Source of the DNA: an uncultured delta proteobacterium | Lineage (GTDB): Bacteria; Desulfobacterota; WTBG01; CAIYCZ01; CAIRTM01 | Length of the DNA: 58,628 nt | Direction of reading: 5' to 3' | NCBI GenBank assembly: GCA_903881505.1 | Contig: CAIRTM010000120.1 | Coordinates: 1-58,628, forward strand | Shown here: piece by piece, positions 17,910 to 26,376 of the stretch | How the letters are laid out: every line of letters begins with the position of its first letter | How positions within the stretch are numbered: position 1 is the stretch's first letter | Translations under genes and position numbers: made by a program | The notes under the pieces: model-generated | Seen by the model: the letters and a program-made list of their open reading frames with translations, nothing else | What the model was told of the DNA's origin: nothing | Database searches by the model: none

Positions 17910-18863
17910 ATGGTGAATTTGACGATCGATGGCAAGAAAATTAAAGCCCGCCCCGGGCAGAGCGTGCTGCAGGCCGCCCGTGACCACGGCATTCATATCC
18001 CCTCGCTGTGCGCCTGTGACGCGCTTGAGGCCTACGGCTCCTGCCGCGTGTGCGTGGTCGAAATCACCAGCGGCAGCGCGTCTACGCTTGAAAGTTCCTG
18101 TACCTATCCGGTGTCCGAAGGCCTGCAGGTGTCCACGTCCTCGGATGAGGTCGTCAAGGCCCGCACACTCGTGCTGCAGCTGCTGCTGGCCCGGTGCCCT
18201 AACGTGAACGAAGTGCGGCAGCTGGCCGCGCGGTACGGCGTGAACGCGCCCGCGGATTACCTGACCGTTGAAAACGAATACTGCATCCTGTGCGGCCTGT
18301 GCGTGCGGGCCTGTTCCGAAGTCGTGCAGGCGAATGCCATCAGCTTTGCCGGCAGCGGCAAGGACAAAAAAGTGACAAGCCCCTTCGGCCAGGAGGCCGA
18401 GAACTGCATCGGCTGCGGCTCCTGCGCGTTCGTGTGCCCGACCGGCATTATCAAGGTGCGCACAATCGGCCGCGCCACCGAAAACATGCCGGCCGGCGAA
18501 GTTCTGATCGGGCCCGAGCGCATTATCGACAACTGGAACCGCAATTTGAAGCTGCAGCAGTGCAAGCAGTCAGGCGACCCCATCGCGCCGGAATTCATGC
18601 TCAAGCGCTTCCAGGACACCATGCCGCTTACCCCGCAGTTTTTCGACATCGCGCCCAGCTACCGCGAATATCCCGAAGTGGATGAAACGCTGTGCGTGGG
18701 CTGCGGCGCCTGCCTGGATGAATGCCCGGTGGGCGCGATCAGGCTCAGGCTGACGGAAGAGGGCGAGGTGCGTTCCAATATCATGAAAACGCATTGTTGC
18801 GGCTGCCGCACCTGCACCATGTATTGCGTACGCTCGGCGATCAAGGTGCCTGAAATCGCCTGA
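17910..18863 (+). CDS. Multi-cluster 2Fe-2S/4Fe-4S ferredoxin-like electron-transfer protein
   Basis: A 317-residue cytosolic iron-sulfur protein. Residues 1-75 form a plant-type [2Fe-2S] domain with ligands C34, C45, C48 and C64 (C-x10-C-x2-C-x15-C), as at the N-terminus of NuoG and HydA. Two CxxCxxCxxxC [4Fe-4S] sites follow (C125/128/131/135 and C166/169/172/176). After a 75-residue linker there are two more (C262/265/268/272 and C296/299/302/306). The His-Cys cluster normally found between the 2Fe-2S and 4Fe-4S parts of NuoG/HydA is absent. No catalytic domain is present and no dehydrogenase or hydrogenase gene is adjacent, so the redox partner is unknown. It has its own promoter and a strong terminator just downstream, so it is monocistronic. 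Confidence 0.8.
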   Translation: MVNLTIDGKKIKARPGQSVLQAARDHGIHIPSLCACDALEAYGSCRVCVVEITSGSASTLESSCTYPVSEGLQVSTSSDEVVKARTLVLQLLLARCPNVNEVRQLAARYGVNAPADYLTVENEYCILCGLCVRACSEVVQANAISFAGSGKDKKVTSPFGQEAENCIGCGSCAFVCPTGIIKVRTIGRATENMPAGEVLIGPERIIDNWNRNLKLQQCKQSGDPIAPEFMLKRFQDTMPLTPQFFDIAPSYREYPEVDETLCVGCGACLDECPVGAIRLRLTEEGEVRSNIMKTHCCGCRTCTMYCVRSAIKVPEIA

Positions 18864-18901
18864 AGAGCTTTTGCTACGCTTTGTTGAAGCAACGCATCAT
18901 A

Positions 18902-18936
18902 AGACCTGCCGGTTTGCTCGCGCAGGTCTCTTTTTT
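18902..18936 (+). terminator. Rho-independent terminator of the ferredoxin-like gene
   Basis: A perfect 8-bp stem AGACCTGC/GCAGGTCT (18902-18909 with 18922-18929) is followed by C and six T residues. It lies about 40 bp after the stop codon. Confidence 0.85.
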
Positions 18937-18985
18937 ACCATGCCGGCCAGGCCTGCCAACAACAAATCGCCGGCCCAGTATGAAA

Positions 18986-19016
18986 GCCTTTCCGCCGGGC
19001 ACCCCGGCGGAAAGGC
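18986..19016. repeat. Perfect 14-bp hairpin with 3-nt loop
   Basis: GCCTTTCCGCCGGG (18986-18999), loop CAC, then its exact reverse complement (19003-19016). There is no T-tract on either strand, so it is not a standard terminator. It could be a REP-type element or an RNA processing/stability structure upstream of tRNA-Gln. Confidence 0.7.
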
Positions 19017-19064
19017 ATGCCGATATCAGTAGTTCGGGATTCAGTGCATACCGGCTGAAAAAGG

Positions 19065-19092
19065 TTGAAGATTTCGGCCCGGCAGGTACAAT
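19065..19092 (+). promoter_or_regulatory. Promoter of tRNA-Gln
   Basis: -35 TTGAAG (19065-19070) and -10 TACAAT (19087-19092), spacer 16 bp, ending 13 bp before the mature tRNA. Confidence 0.6.
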
Positions 19093-19105
19093 AAGGCAGT
19101 GCCGT

Positions 19106-19179
19106 TCGGGGATCGTCTAATGGTAGGACAGCGGGTTTTGGTCCCGCCAGTGGGGGTTCGAGCCCTCCTCCCCGAGCCA
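19106..19179 (+). tRNA. tRNA-Gln (anticodon TTG)
   Basis: A 74-nt cloverleaf with encoded CCA. The acceptor stem TCGGGGA pairs with TCCCCGA. The anticodon stem GCGGG/CCCGC encloses loop TTTTGGT, so the anticodon is TTG. The T-arm contains GGTTCGAGCC. The discriminator base is G. Confidence 0.95.
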
Positions 19180-19361
19180 TTTTTTTATGACTGCCGGCTG
19201 CGGCCTCGGCCGCGCACGCGGACTGATCGACGGGGGCCTGACATGCACATCGGGGACCAGGAGTTTGACCGCACAGCCGGACCGGCATTCAAACAGCATT
19301 CCAGCGTTTCCTGCAGCACCCGGGTGCACTGATGCAGGCCCGGACCCCCCCAGATGCATGT

Positions 19362-20918
19362 ATGAGAATGCGCGCCCTGCATCGTTGCGCCGGATGCCTC
19401 GCCGCGCTGGGCCTGCTGTGCTTGTACGCCGCGCCCGCGCGCGCATCCCAGGCCAATCGCCTGACCGATATCCGGCACTGGTCGTCGCCCACCTATACCC
19501 GCATTGTTCTTGACCTCAGGCAGGAAGCGGCGTTTGAATCCTTTACGCTCGCCAATCCGGCCCGCATCGTGGTTGATGTTCTCGCGGTTGCGCCGCAGGT
19601 CCCCCGGGACCTGCTGGTCATCAACGACAGTATCGTGCGGCAGGTGCGGGCCTCGGGCAGCGGCAGCGATCGCGTGCGTATCGTGATTGAGCTTGACCAG
19701 CAGTCCGAGCACACTATTTTTTCGCTGGGCGCGATTGATTCAAAACCGCCGCGCCTGGTCATAGACATATCGCGCCCTGATCTTGAGGCGGCCGATCAGG
19801 CCCGGCGCACGCAGGCGCGCGCAACGATACAGCCCGGCACGCGCATTGTGGTCGTTGATCCCGGCCACGGAGGCGAAGACCCGGGCGCTGTGCAGGGCAG
19901 GCTGCATGAAAAACAGGTTGTGCTGTCGATTGCCCGGCGCCTGCTCGACAGCCTCAACCGCCAGCCGGGCATCAAGGCCTACCTGACCCGAACGGGCGAC
20001 TATTTTATTCCGCTTGCCAAGCGGGTAGAAATCGCGCGGCAGTACGACGCCGATCTTTTTATTTCAATTCATGCCGATGCAAGTTTCAACAAGAATGCGT
20101 CAGGCAGTTCCGTCTATTGCCTTTCCTTTCAGGGGGCTTCCAGCAATACCGCGCGCATGGCCGCCCAGAAGGAAAACGCCTCCGATTTTATCGGCGGCGT
20201 GCCCCTGGGGCGGCCGGGCGATGATTTGAACAACATTATTTTCGACCTTCTGCAGACGCGCAGCCTGAATGCCGGTCTGCAGCTTGCCGGCCTGGTGCTC
20301 AAGGAGATCGGCCGCATCAACCCGCTGCACACCCGGCATCCGCAGCAGGCCAATTTCGCGGTTTTGCGGGCTCCGCATATTCCGTCGGTTCTGATAGAGA
20401 CCGATTTTCTGAGTAATGTTCAGCGCGCCCGGCGTCTGCTTGATACGGGATTTCAGGACAGCTTTGCCCGGCATGTTGCGCAGGCGGTCGAGGCATTTTT
20501 CAGGGAGGATTATACTCCACTGCAGCTGCCTGCACAGCAGCTGCCCGCAGGGCCCGGCGCTGATACGCGCCGTCCTTCCTATCACGCGGTGCAGGCCGGC
20601 GATACGCTCTCGGGCCTGGCAGAGCGCTACGGTACGAGCGTTGCCGAGCTTCGGCATCTGAATAACATGAAGCCAGCTGACGCGCTGCGCAAGGGGTGCA
20701 AACTGAAGCTGCCGGGCGGCAGCACGCCCGAAGCGGCCGAGGCAAAAGCGCCGGCCGCCGCTGCGCCGGAACGTCCGTCATATCATGCCGTACAGCGCGG
20801 CGATACGCTCTCGGGCCTGGCGGCGCGCTATGGTATGAGTGTTGCCGAACTGCGGCGTCTGAACGGCATGGGCAAAGATGCGGTTCTGCGGGCGGGCATG
20901 AAATTAAAGTTAATGTAA
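19362..20918 (+). CDS. amiC: Periplasmic N-acetylmuramoyl-L-alanine amidase with AMIN and two LysM domains
   Basis: A 518-residue secreted protein. A signal peptide (about 1-29, ending A-R-A-S) is followed by an AMIN domain (about 33-140) that localises the enzyme to the septum. The Amidase_3 catalytic domain spans about 160-382. Its zinc ligands are H169 (DPGHGGEDPGA), E183 (LHEKQ) and H237 (ISIHADA), and E346 is the catalytic glutamate. An insert between H237 and E346 is of the kind that blocks the site in AmiB/AmiC until an EnvC/NlpD-type activator binds. Two LysM domains at the C-terminus bind glycan, an arrangement more like AmiB than E. coli AmiC. It cleaves the peptide from MurNAc during daughter-cell separation. 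An upstream in-frame ATG (19332) would only lengthen the signal peptide. Confidence 0.92.
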   Translation: MRMRALHRCAGCLAALGLLCLYAAPARASQANRLTDIRHWSSPTYTRIVLDLRQEAAFESFTLANPARIVVDVLAVAPQVPRDLLVINDSIVRQVRASGSGSDRVRIVIELDQQSEHTIFSLGAIDSKPPRLVIDISRPDLEAADQARRTQARATIQPGTRIVVVDPGHGGEDPGAVQGRLHEKQVVLSIARRLLDSLNRQPGIKAYLTRTGDYFIPLAKRVEIARQYDADLFISIHADASFNKNASGSSVYCLSFQGASSNTARMAAQKENASDFIGGVPLGRPGDDLNNIIFDLLQTRSLNAGLQLAGLVLKEIGRINPLHTRHPQQANFAVLRAPHIPSVLIETDFLSNVQRARRLLDTGFQDSFARHVAQAVEAFFREDYTPLQLPAQQLPAGPGADTRRPSYHAVQAGDTLSGLAERYGTSVAELRHLNNMKPADALRKGCKLKLPGGSTPEAAEAKAPAAAAPERPSYHAVQRGDTLSGLAARYGMSVAELRRLNGMGKDAVLRAGMKLKLM

Positions 20919-20955
20919 AAAAAACGCAAAATTAACATGTTATGCCGCTGGCGGC

Positions 20956-20983
20956 TTGACGCGGCCTGCGTTGCTGGTATAGA
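20956..20983 (+). promoter_or_regulatory. Promoter of the type II secretion operon
   Basis: -35 TTGACG (20956-20961) and -10 TATAGA (20978-20983) with a 16-bp spacer, about 95 bp upstream of gspE. No comparable promoter is seen between the following gsp genes, which mostly overlap or abut. Confidence 0.6.
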
Positions 20984-21078
20984 GTTGTCCAGAGGCACAC
21001 GTTCATTCACACCTGCATGGCCCGGCGCCGGGCGGTAGCGCGCCGGCCGTGCGGAAATCAAACGAAAGCACATGCCCT

Positions 21079-22776
21079 ATGGCCCTGCACGAGCACTCGC
21101 TGGCAGGTGTACTGCTGGCGTCCGGCAAATTCACCCCGGATACAATCAAGACGGTCATGAAGGAGCCGGGCCTTGATCCCGTTTCCGCCTGTCAGCGCCT
21201 CATTGATCTGGGTTTTATTTCCGAAGAGGATCTGCTCAAAATACTGGGCAGGTATTTTGACCTCCCGCTGGTATCGCTCAAGCACTATCAGGGCAGCAAC
21301 CTCTACATTGAAAAAATTCCCGAGCAGTTCATGCGCGAGGCCCGCCTGGTTCCGCTGGAGCTGAAAGAGACAACCCTGGTCGTGGCCATCAGCAATCCCT
21401 TCAGTGCCGCGGCGCTCGAGGCGGTTGAGCAGGCAACCGGCTATCGCACCGAGGCCTGCCTTGCCAGAAGCGAGGAAATCGCGCAGGCGATCGGCACGCT
21501 GTTCAGCAGCGAAGTCAGCTCCATGGACCGCATCATTGAAAATATCGGCAGGGACGGCGACGGTGACCTCGGTGATGAAGACAATGTCGACCATCTCAAG
21601 GACCTTGCCTCGGAAGCGCCCGTTATACGCCTGGTCAACCTGATCATATCGCGCGCCATCGAGCTGCAGGCCAGCGATATCCATCTGGAACCGTTTGAAA
21701 AGTCGTTTCTTATCCGCTACCGCATCGACGGCGTTCTGCACGACATGGAGTCGCCCCCGAAGAACCTGCAGGCCGCCATCATCTCACGCATCAAAATCAT
21801 GTCCAAGCTCAATATCGCCGAGCGCAGGCTGCCGCAGGACGGCCGCATCAAGCTGCGCGTGCTGGGCAAGGAAATCGATTTTCGCGTGTCCACCCTGCCG
21901 ACCCTGTTCGGCGAAAGCGTTGTCATGCGCATCCTCGACAGCGAGAGCATCACGTTCGACCTGCACACCCTCGGGTTCCCGTCCGACAACCTGAGCAAGT
22001 TCGAGGACCTCATCAGCCGGCCCTACGGCATCGTGCTGGTAACCGGGCCGACCGGCAGCGGTAAAACGACCACGCTCTACAGCGCGCTCAACCAGATCAA
22101 TTCGCCCGACAAGAAAATCATCACGGTCGAAGACCCGGTCGAATACCAGCTGCACGGCGTAAACCAGATCCACGTGAAGCCTTCCATCGGGCTGACGTTC
22201 GCCAACACCCTGCGCTCCATCCTGCGCCAGGACCCGGACGTCGTCATGATCGGTGAAATCCGCGACGCCGAAACCGCGGAGATCGCCATACACGCCGCGC
22301 TCACCGGCCATCTGGTTTTTTCGACCCTGCACACCAATGACGCGCCCGGCGCGATTACCCGTTTGCTTGAAATGGGCATGGAACATTACCTGGTCTCATC
22401 AAGCCTGCAGGGCATTCTGGCGCAGCGCCTGGTGCGCGTGATCTGCAGCCAGTGCCGTGAAGAATATGACGCCAACCCCGAGACCCTGCCCGAGCTGCCG
22501 GTTTCGCCGTTTGCGCGCGGCGCGATCAGGCTTGCGCGCGGCCGCGGCTGCGAGCACTGCGCCAATACGGGATTCCGCGGTCGCTCCGGCATCTATGAGC
22601 TCATGATGGTCACCGATGAGATCAGGCACCTGGTTTTATCTCAGGCCGACAGCAGGGCGCTCAAGGACCAGGCCCGCGCCCAGGGCATGCAGACCCTGCG
22701 CGAGGCCGGCTGGCATAAGGTTTTGGAGCAGGTCACGACCGGGTCCGAGGTGATTCGCGTCACGCAGGTGGAATAG
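21079..22776 (+). CDS. gspE: Type II secretion ATPase GspE
   Basis: A 565-residue cytoplasmic hexameric ATPase that drives pseudopilus assembly. An N-terminal N1E-type domain (about 1-145) is followed by the ATPase core. The Walker A motif GPTGSGKTT is at 323-331, the Asp box lies around VEDPVEY, Walker B around MIGEIRDAET, and the His box is STLHTNDA. The tetracysteine zinc finger CxxC...CxxC near the C-terminus (CSQC and CEHC) is intact, as in GspE and PilB. An in-frame GTG 30 bp upstream is possible, but the ATG at 21079 gives the usual length and start. First gene of gspE-F-G-H-I-J-K-L-M-D. Confidence 0.95.
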   Translation: MALHEHSLAGVLLASGKFTPDTIKTVMKEPGLDPVSACQRLIDLGFISEEDLLKILGRYFDLPLVSLKHYQGSNLYIEKIPEQFMREARLVPLELKETTLVVAISNPFSAAALEAVEQATGYRTEACLARSEEIAQAIGTLFSSEVSSMDRIIENIGRDGDGDLGDEDNVDHLKDLASEAPVIRLVNLIISRAIELQASDIHLEPFEKSFLIRYRIDGVLHDMESPPKNLQAAIISRIKIMSKLNIAERRLPQDGRIKLRVLGKEIDFRVSTLPTLFGESVVMRILDSESITFDLHTLGFPSDNLSKFEDLISRPYGIVLVTGPTGSGKTTTLYSALNQINSPDKKIITVEDPVEYQLHGVNQIHVKPSIGLTFANTLRSILRQDPDVVMIGEIRDAETAEIAIHAALTGHLVFSTLHTNDAPGAITRLLEMGMEHYLVSSSLQGILAQRLVRVICSQCREEYDANPETLPELPVSPFARGAIRLARGRGCEHCANTGFRGRSGIYELMMVTDEIRHLVLSQADSRALKDQARAQGMQTLREAGWHKVLEQVTTGSEVIRVTQVE

Positions 22777-22787
22777 GAGCCGCGCGG

Positions 22788-24062
22788 ATGGCAGCGTACG
22801 CCTGCCGCGCAGAAAACGCCATGGCGGAATTTTATTACAAAGCAAGTGACCGCGGCGGCAAGGTGGTGCAGGGATCGATCCAGGCGCCCGATCAGTCCGC
22901 GGTGATCGCGCAGCTCCGTAAAATGGGCTACATCCCCATCCGCATCGCTGCTCCGGGCAGCCGGCGCAGCGGCTCATCGCCGTGGCTGAACCTCAACCTG
23001 GATCTGCAGCTCGCCAACCCGTTCGCCCGCGTTTCCGGCAAGACGCTGCTCGCCTTTACCCAGGAACTTTCAACCCTTATCAGGTCCGGGCTTCCGCTTG
23101 ACCGCAGCCTGTCCATTATCGCCGAGATAACCGACCACCCCCGGCTTAAAAAAACCGCCGAGGAAGTGCTGAAAGACGTGCGCGGCGGCAAGTCGCTCTC
23201 TGATGCGTTCGCCAGGCACCCGGCCGTGTTCAACAAGCTCTATGTCAGCATGGTCAGGGCCGGCGAGGCCGGCGGCGTGCTGGACGTGGTGTTCGAGCGG
23301 CTGACGGACTTTATGGAACGCTCCCAGAACCTCAAAAGCACGGTCAGCAACGCGGTCATCTATCCTGCGGTCATCATTGTTTTCATGGCCCTGGTGATGG
23401 CCGTGCTGATCGTGTTCATCATCCCGCGCTTTGTCGATATTTTTAAAACGCTGGGCCAGGAACTGCCTGCATCGACGCAGCTGCTGCTGTATGTCAGCAA
23501 CGCGATTACCGGCTACTGGTGGCTGGTGCTGCTCACGGTGCTCGGCCTGTACGTCTGGTTCAAAAAATACAGCGCCACTGAAGCCGGCCGGCGCACAATC
23601 GACAGCGCGCTGCTGCGCATCGCCATTATCGGCGACCTGATACTGAAGGTCGAGGTCGCGCGTTTTGCGCGCACGCTCGGCACGCTCATCAGCAGCGGCG
23701 TGCCCATACTGCAGGCGCTTGCCATTGTGAAGGACATTGTCGGCAACGTCGTGGTCGGCTCCTCGATCGTGCGCATTCACAAAGAGGTCAAAGAGGGCCG
23801 GGGCGTTTCGGCGCCCATGCGCGCCGACGGCGTATTCCCGCCCCTGTCCGTGCACATGCTGCGCGTGGGCGAGGAGACCGGCCGCATGGAGGAGATGCTC
23901 ATGAAGGTCGCCGACACCTATGACGGTGAGGTCCATAACGCGGTCAAGCGCTTTGTTTCGTTTCTTGAGCCGGCCCTGATCGTGATCATGGCCGCGCTTG
24001 TCATAGCCGTTATCGTGCCGATTATCCTGGCAATCGTCAGCATCAACGACGTTGGCATGTAG
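22788..24062 (+). CDS. gspF: Type II secretion inner-membrane platform protein GspF
   Basis: A 424-residue inner-membrane protein with two GspF/T2SSF domains, each a helical cytoplasmic bundle, and three membrane helices (around 175-200, 225-250 and 390-415). F-x-Q-E-L-S-T-L-I-x-S-G-x-P-L and the second-repeat version F-A-R-T-L-G-T-L-I-S-S-G-V-P-I mark the duplicated domain. It links the GspE ATPase to pseudopilus assembly. The ATG at 22788 has GGAG about 8 bp upstream. The internal ATG at 22821 (MAEFYYKA) matches the usual family start better, so the true start is unsettled. It follows gspE after 11 bp. Confidence 0.94.
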   Translation: MAAYACRAENAMAEFYYKASDRGGKVVQGSIQAPDQSAVIAQLRKMGYIPIRIAAPGSRRSGSSPWLNLNLDLQLANPFARVSGKTLLAFTQELSTLIRSGLPLDRSLSIIAEITDHPRLKKTAEEVLKDVRGGKSLSDAFARHPAVFNKLYVSMVRAGEAGGVLDVVFERLTDFMERSQNLKSTVSNAVIYPAVIIVFMALVMAVLIVFIIPRFVDIFKTLGQELPASTQLLLYVSNAITGYWWLVLLTVLGLYVWFKKYSATEAGRRTIDSALLRIAIIGDLILKVEVARFARTLGTLISSGVPILQALAIVKDIVGNVVVGSSIVRIHKEVKEGRGVSAPMRADGVFPPLSVHMLRVGEETGRMEEMLMKVADTYDGEVHNAVKRFVSFLEPALIVIMAALVIAVIVPIILAIVSINDVGM

Positions 24063-24116
24063 GCCCGCAGCTGCGTGCCGGGCATGCAATCCGCACATAT
24101 CATTCAGGAGATCACT

Positions 24117-24578
24117 ATGCAGATGGAGAAACAGCAGCGTCACCCCGGCGGCCAGCGTGGCTTCACGCTGATCGAACTGATGATCGTCATCGTTATTCTG
24201 GGCCTTCTGGTCGGCCTGGTCGGCCCCCGTATGGTCGGCAAAGTCGGGGGCGCCAAGCTGAAGACCGCGCAGGCCCAGATCGAAATGCTTGCAACGGCCT
24301 GCGATACGTTCCGGCTGGACATGAGCCGATTCCCCGCAAGCCTCGAGGAGCTGATCGTCAATCCGGGTGAAGGCACGAAATGGGACGGCCCCTACCTGCG
24401 CAAGAGTGAAATTCCGCGTGATCCCTGGGGCAACGCCTACGAGTACCGCGCGCCGGGAGAGGGCGGCCGTGATTACGATATCATGTCCTACGGCGCCGAC
24501 GGCACTGCCGGAGGCGAAGGTGAAAACCGGGATGTCGTGAGCTGGGCCTCCCTTGACTCGCAAAATGCGGCAGAATAA
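24117..24578 (+). CDS. gspG: Major pseudopilin GspG
   Basis: A 153-residue prepilin-like protein. The leader ends QRG, with cleavage before FTLIELMIVIVILGLLVGLVGP, the type III signal with Glu at +5. The globular part carries DPWGNAYEYRAPGE, the conserved GspG motif, and a C-terminal G-x-D-G calcium-loop region. It forms the shaft of the pseudopilus after processing by GspO/PilD, whose gene is not in the window. The start is chosen at the ATG preceded by CAGGAG (about 7 bp). Confidence 0.95.
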   Translation: MQMEKQQRHPGGQRGFTLIELMIVIVILGLLVGLVGPRMVGKVGGAKLKTAQAQIEMLATACDTFRLDMSRFPASLEELIVNPGEGTKWDGPYLRKSEIPRDPWGNAYEYRAPGEGGRDYDIMSYGADGTAGGEGENRDVVSWASLDSQNAAE

Positions 24579-25200
24579 ATCCTGCGGACCGGCGGCTGCG
24601 GCGCTGTCATCCCGCGGTTTTACCCTGATCGAGCTGGCGATCGTGCTGGTGGTCATGGGCATTGTGATCGCCTTTGCCGGCCCGCGGGTCGTCGGCGGCC
24701 TGACCGGGCAGGGCGTCAGGACGGCCGCGCTGCAGACGGCGGCCATGCTGCGCTACGCGCGCAGCAAAGCGGTCAATACCGGCTGCCGCTACCATGTGAT
24801 GTTCGACGGCGGCAAGCGCAGGGTGATTTTCCTGCAGGGAAGCATTGAGGACACGGCGGGCCGGCAGTCTTCCGGCGGCGGCTTTGCCGCCGGCACTGCC
24901 GGCGGAGATGATCCGCTGCAGGACGGCTTTGCGGGCGCCGATGCCGGCGCTGCGCCGGCCGAGGGGGAAAAACGTGAGTACCAGCTGCCTGACGGGGTGT
25001 TTTTTGAAAACGTGGTCATCGCCGACATCGACAGCGCCGGCTTCGGCGATGACGCGGTGATGATGCTGACGTTTTACCCGAGCGGGATGAGCCCGGGGGC
25101 GTTCGTGACGATTGCCGATGAGCGCGGGCGGCGTTTTTTCATAACGGTTGACACCATCGCAGGCGGCGTGCGCGTCGACCAGGAGCAGGACAATGCTTAG
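24565..25200 (+). CDS. gspH: Minor pseudopilin GspH
   Basis: A 211-residue prepilin-like protein with SRG before FTLIELAIVLVVMGIVIAFAGP and a GspH-type C-terminal domain. The middle holds a Gly/Ala/Asp-rich insert (about residues 100-140) that lengthens it beyond the usual 150-190. It overlaps the end of gspG by 14 bp and gspI by 8 bp, so translation is probably coupled. A TTG 12 bp upstream is a less likely start. Confidence 0.85.
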   Translation: MRQNKSCGPAAAALSSRGFTLIELAIVLVVMGIVIAFAGPRVVGGLTGQGVRTAALQTAAMLRYARSKAVNTGCRYHVMFDGGKRRVIFLQGSIEDTAGRQSSGGGFAAGTAGGDDPLQDGFAGADAGAAPAEGEKREYQLPDGVFFENVVIADIDSAGFGDDAVMMLTFYPSGMSPGAFVTIADERGRRFFITVDTIAGGVRVDQEQDNA

Positions 25201-25651
25201 GCCCAAAGGCCTGCCGGCAGGCCAGCAGGGCTTTACCCTGCTGGAAGTGCTCGTGGCGGTCATGATTATGGCGGTTTCGCTCGGGGCTATTTTGTACCAG
25301 TTCGCCCTTGCAAGCCGGGCCGGATCAGCGTCCTATGATTCCACCCGGGCCGTCATGCACGCCCGGGAGAAACTCGAAGAGCTCAAGACGCTCCCGCAGC
25401 TCGGCGAGGGGGCGGCGGGCGGAAGCTTTGAAGACGGATTCGAGTGGGCGACACGCGTGAGTTTCTACGGCTATGACGATGTCGAGGACCCGTCGGTGTT
25501 CGAAAACATGCGCTATGAGACCTACCACCTCTCTGCCGTTGTCACCTGGCGCTATGGCAGCAGGGCGCGGCAGGTTGAGCTTGAAACACTGCGGACCGTG
25601 CGCAAGCGCGAGTGGGAGCGGACGTTCGATGATTCCGGCACCGGCCAATAG
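25193..25651 (+). CDS. gspI: Minor pseudopilin GspI
   Basis: A 152-residue prepilin-like protein with QQG before FTLLEVLVAVMIMAVSLGAIL, the E-V-L-V-A variant typical of GspI. AGGAG lies about 9 bp before the ATG at 25193, which overlaps the gspH stop. GspI is part of the pseudopilus tip complex with GspJ and GspK. Confidence 0.88.
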   Translation: MLRPKGLPAGQQGFTLLEVLVAVMIMAVSLGAILYQFALASRAGSASYDSTRAVMHAREKLEELKTLPQLGEGAAGGSFEDGFEWATRVSFYGYDDVEDPSVFENMRYETYHLSAVVTWRYGSRARQVELETLRTVRKREWERTFDDSGTGQ

Positions 25652-26327
25652 CCCGGCCCCTGGCCGCGCCGCGCGCTGCAGGGGGTTCACGCTGATCGAG
25701 CTCATGCTGGCGATTACCATATTTGCCATGGTGGTGGGCGTTATTTTCAGTTCGTTTCAGGCCGGGATCAGCGCCTGGCAGGGCGGCGAGCGCGACATCG
25801 CCTTTTACCAGAGCATGCGCGCGGTGACCGACCTGCTGTTTCGTGAAATCAGCGGCACATATGCGTATAAAATCAACACCGGCGAGCTGGACAGCCATAA
25901 GGAGTTTTCAGCTTTTTTCGGAACATCCGAATCGCTTGTCCTTGTTTCGACCGCGACCCTGCGCAACAGGATCGGCGGGCTGTCCCTGATTGAACTCTGG
26001 GTCGATGATGACCGGGGCCTGATGATCGGAGAAGCGCCGGCGCTGTTCGGCGACTATGCGGAAATGCGCGGAATAAACCTGCGCAGCGATGAGCATGCAG
26101 GGCTCGTGTCCGGCTGGGTAAAAAAAATGAAGCTGCGCTATTTCAGGCGCGACGGCGATGATGATAACGGCGTGTGGCTGGAGCAGTGGGACGTCCGCGG
26201 CGGCGACAGCCGCAGCAATGATCACGATCTGCCCCTGATGGTCGAGATCGTGCTGCTGTTCGAGGATATACGCGGCCATAAGATCGAGCAGTCGCTGCTT
26301 GTGCCGGTCATGAGCCGGCCGTTTTGA
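25629..26327 (+). CDS. gspJ: Minor pseudopilin GspJ
   Basis: A 232-residue prepilin-like protein with CRG before FTLIELMLAITIFAMVVGVIFSS, then a beta-rich C-terminal domain (Y-F-R-R-D-G-D, then LPLMVEIVLLFED). The frame is open further upstream inside gspI, but the ATG at 25629 (MIPAPANSPAPG) gives a leader of normal length and overlaps gspI by 23 bp. Part of the pseudopilus tip. Confidence 0.87.
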   Translation: MIPAPANSPAPGRAARCRGFTLIELMLAITIFAMVVGVIFSSFQAGISAWQGGERDIAFYQSMRAVTDLLFREISGTYAYKINTGELDSHKEFSAFFGTSESLVLVSTATLRNRIGGLSLIELWVDDDRGLMIGEAPALFGDYAEMRGINLRSDEHAGLVSGWVKKMKLRYFRRDGDDDNGVWLEQWDVRGGDSRSNDHDLPLMVEIVLLFEDIRGHKIEQSLLVPVMSRPF

Positions 26328-26376
26328 TTACGGACAGCCGGCGCGCTCATGCGCCGCAGATGCAGATACGGTGAAC

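Noticed and set aside
23070-24746. Open frame of 558 codons on the minus strand
   Set aside because: It is antisense to gspF and gspG, is very rich in His, Asp, Ala and Arg as expected for a shadow of GC-rich genes, and has no recognisable domain.
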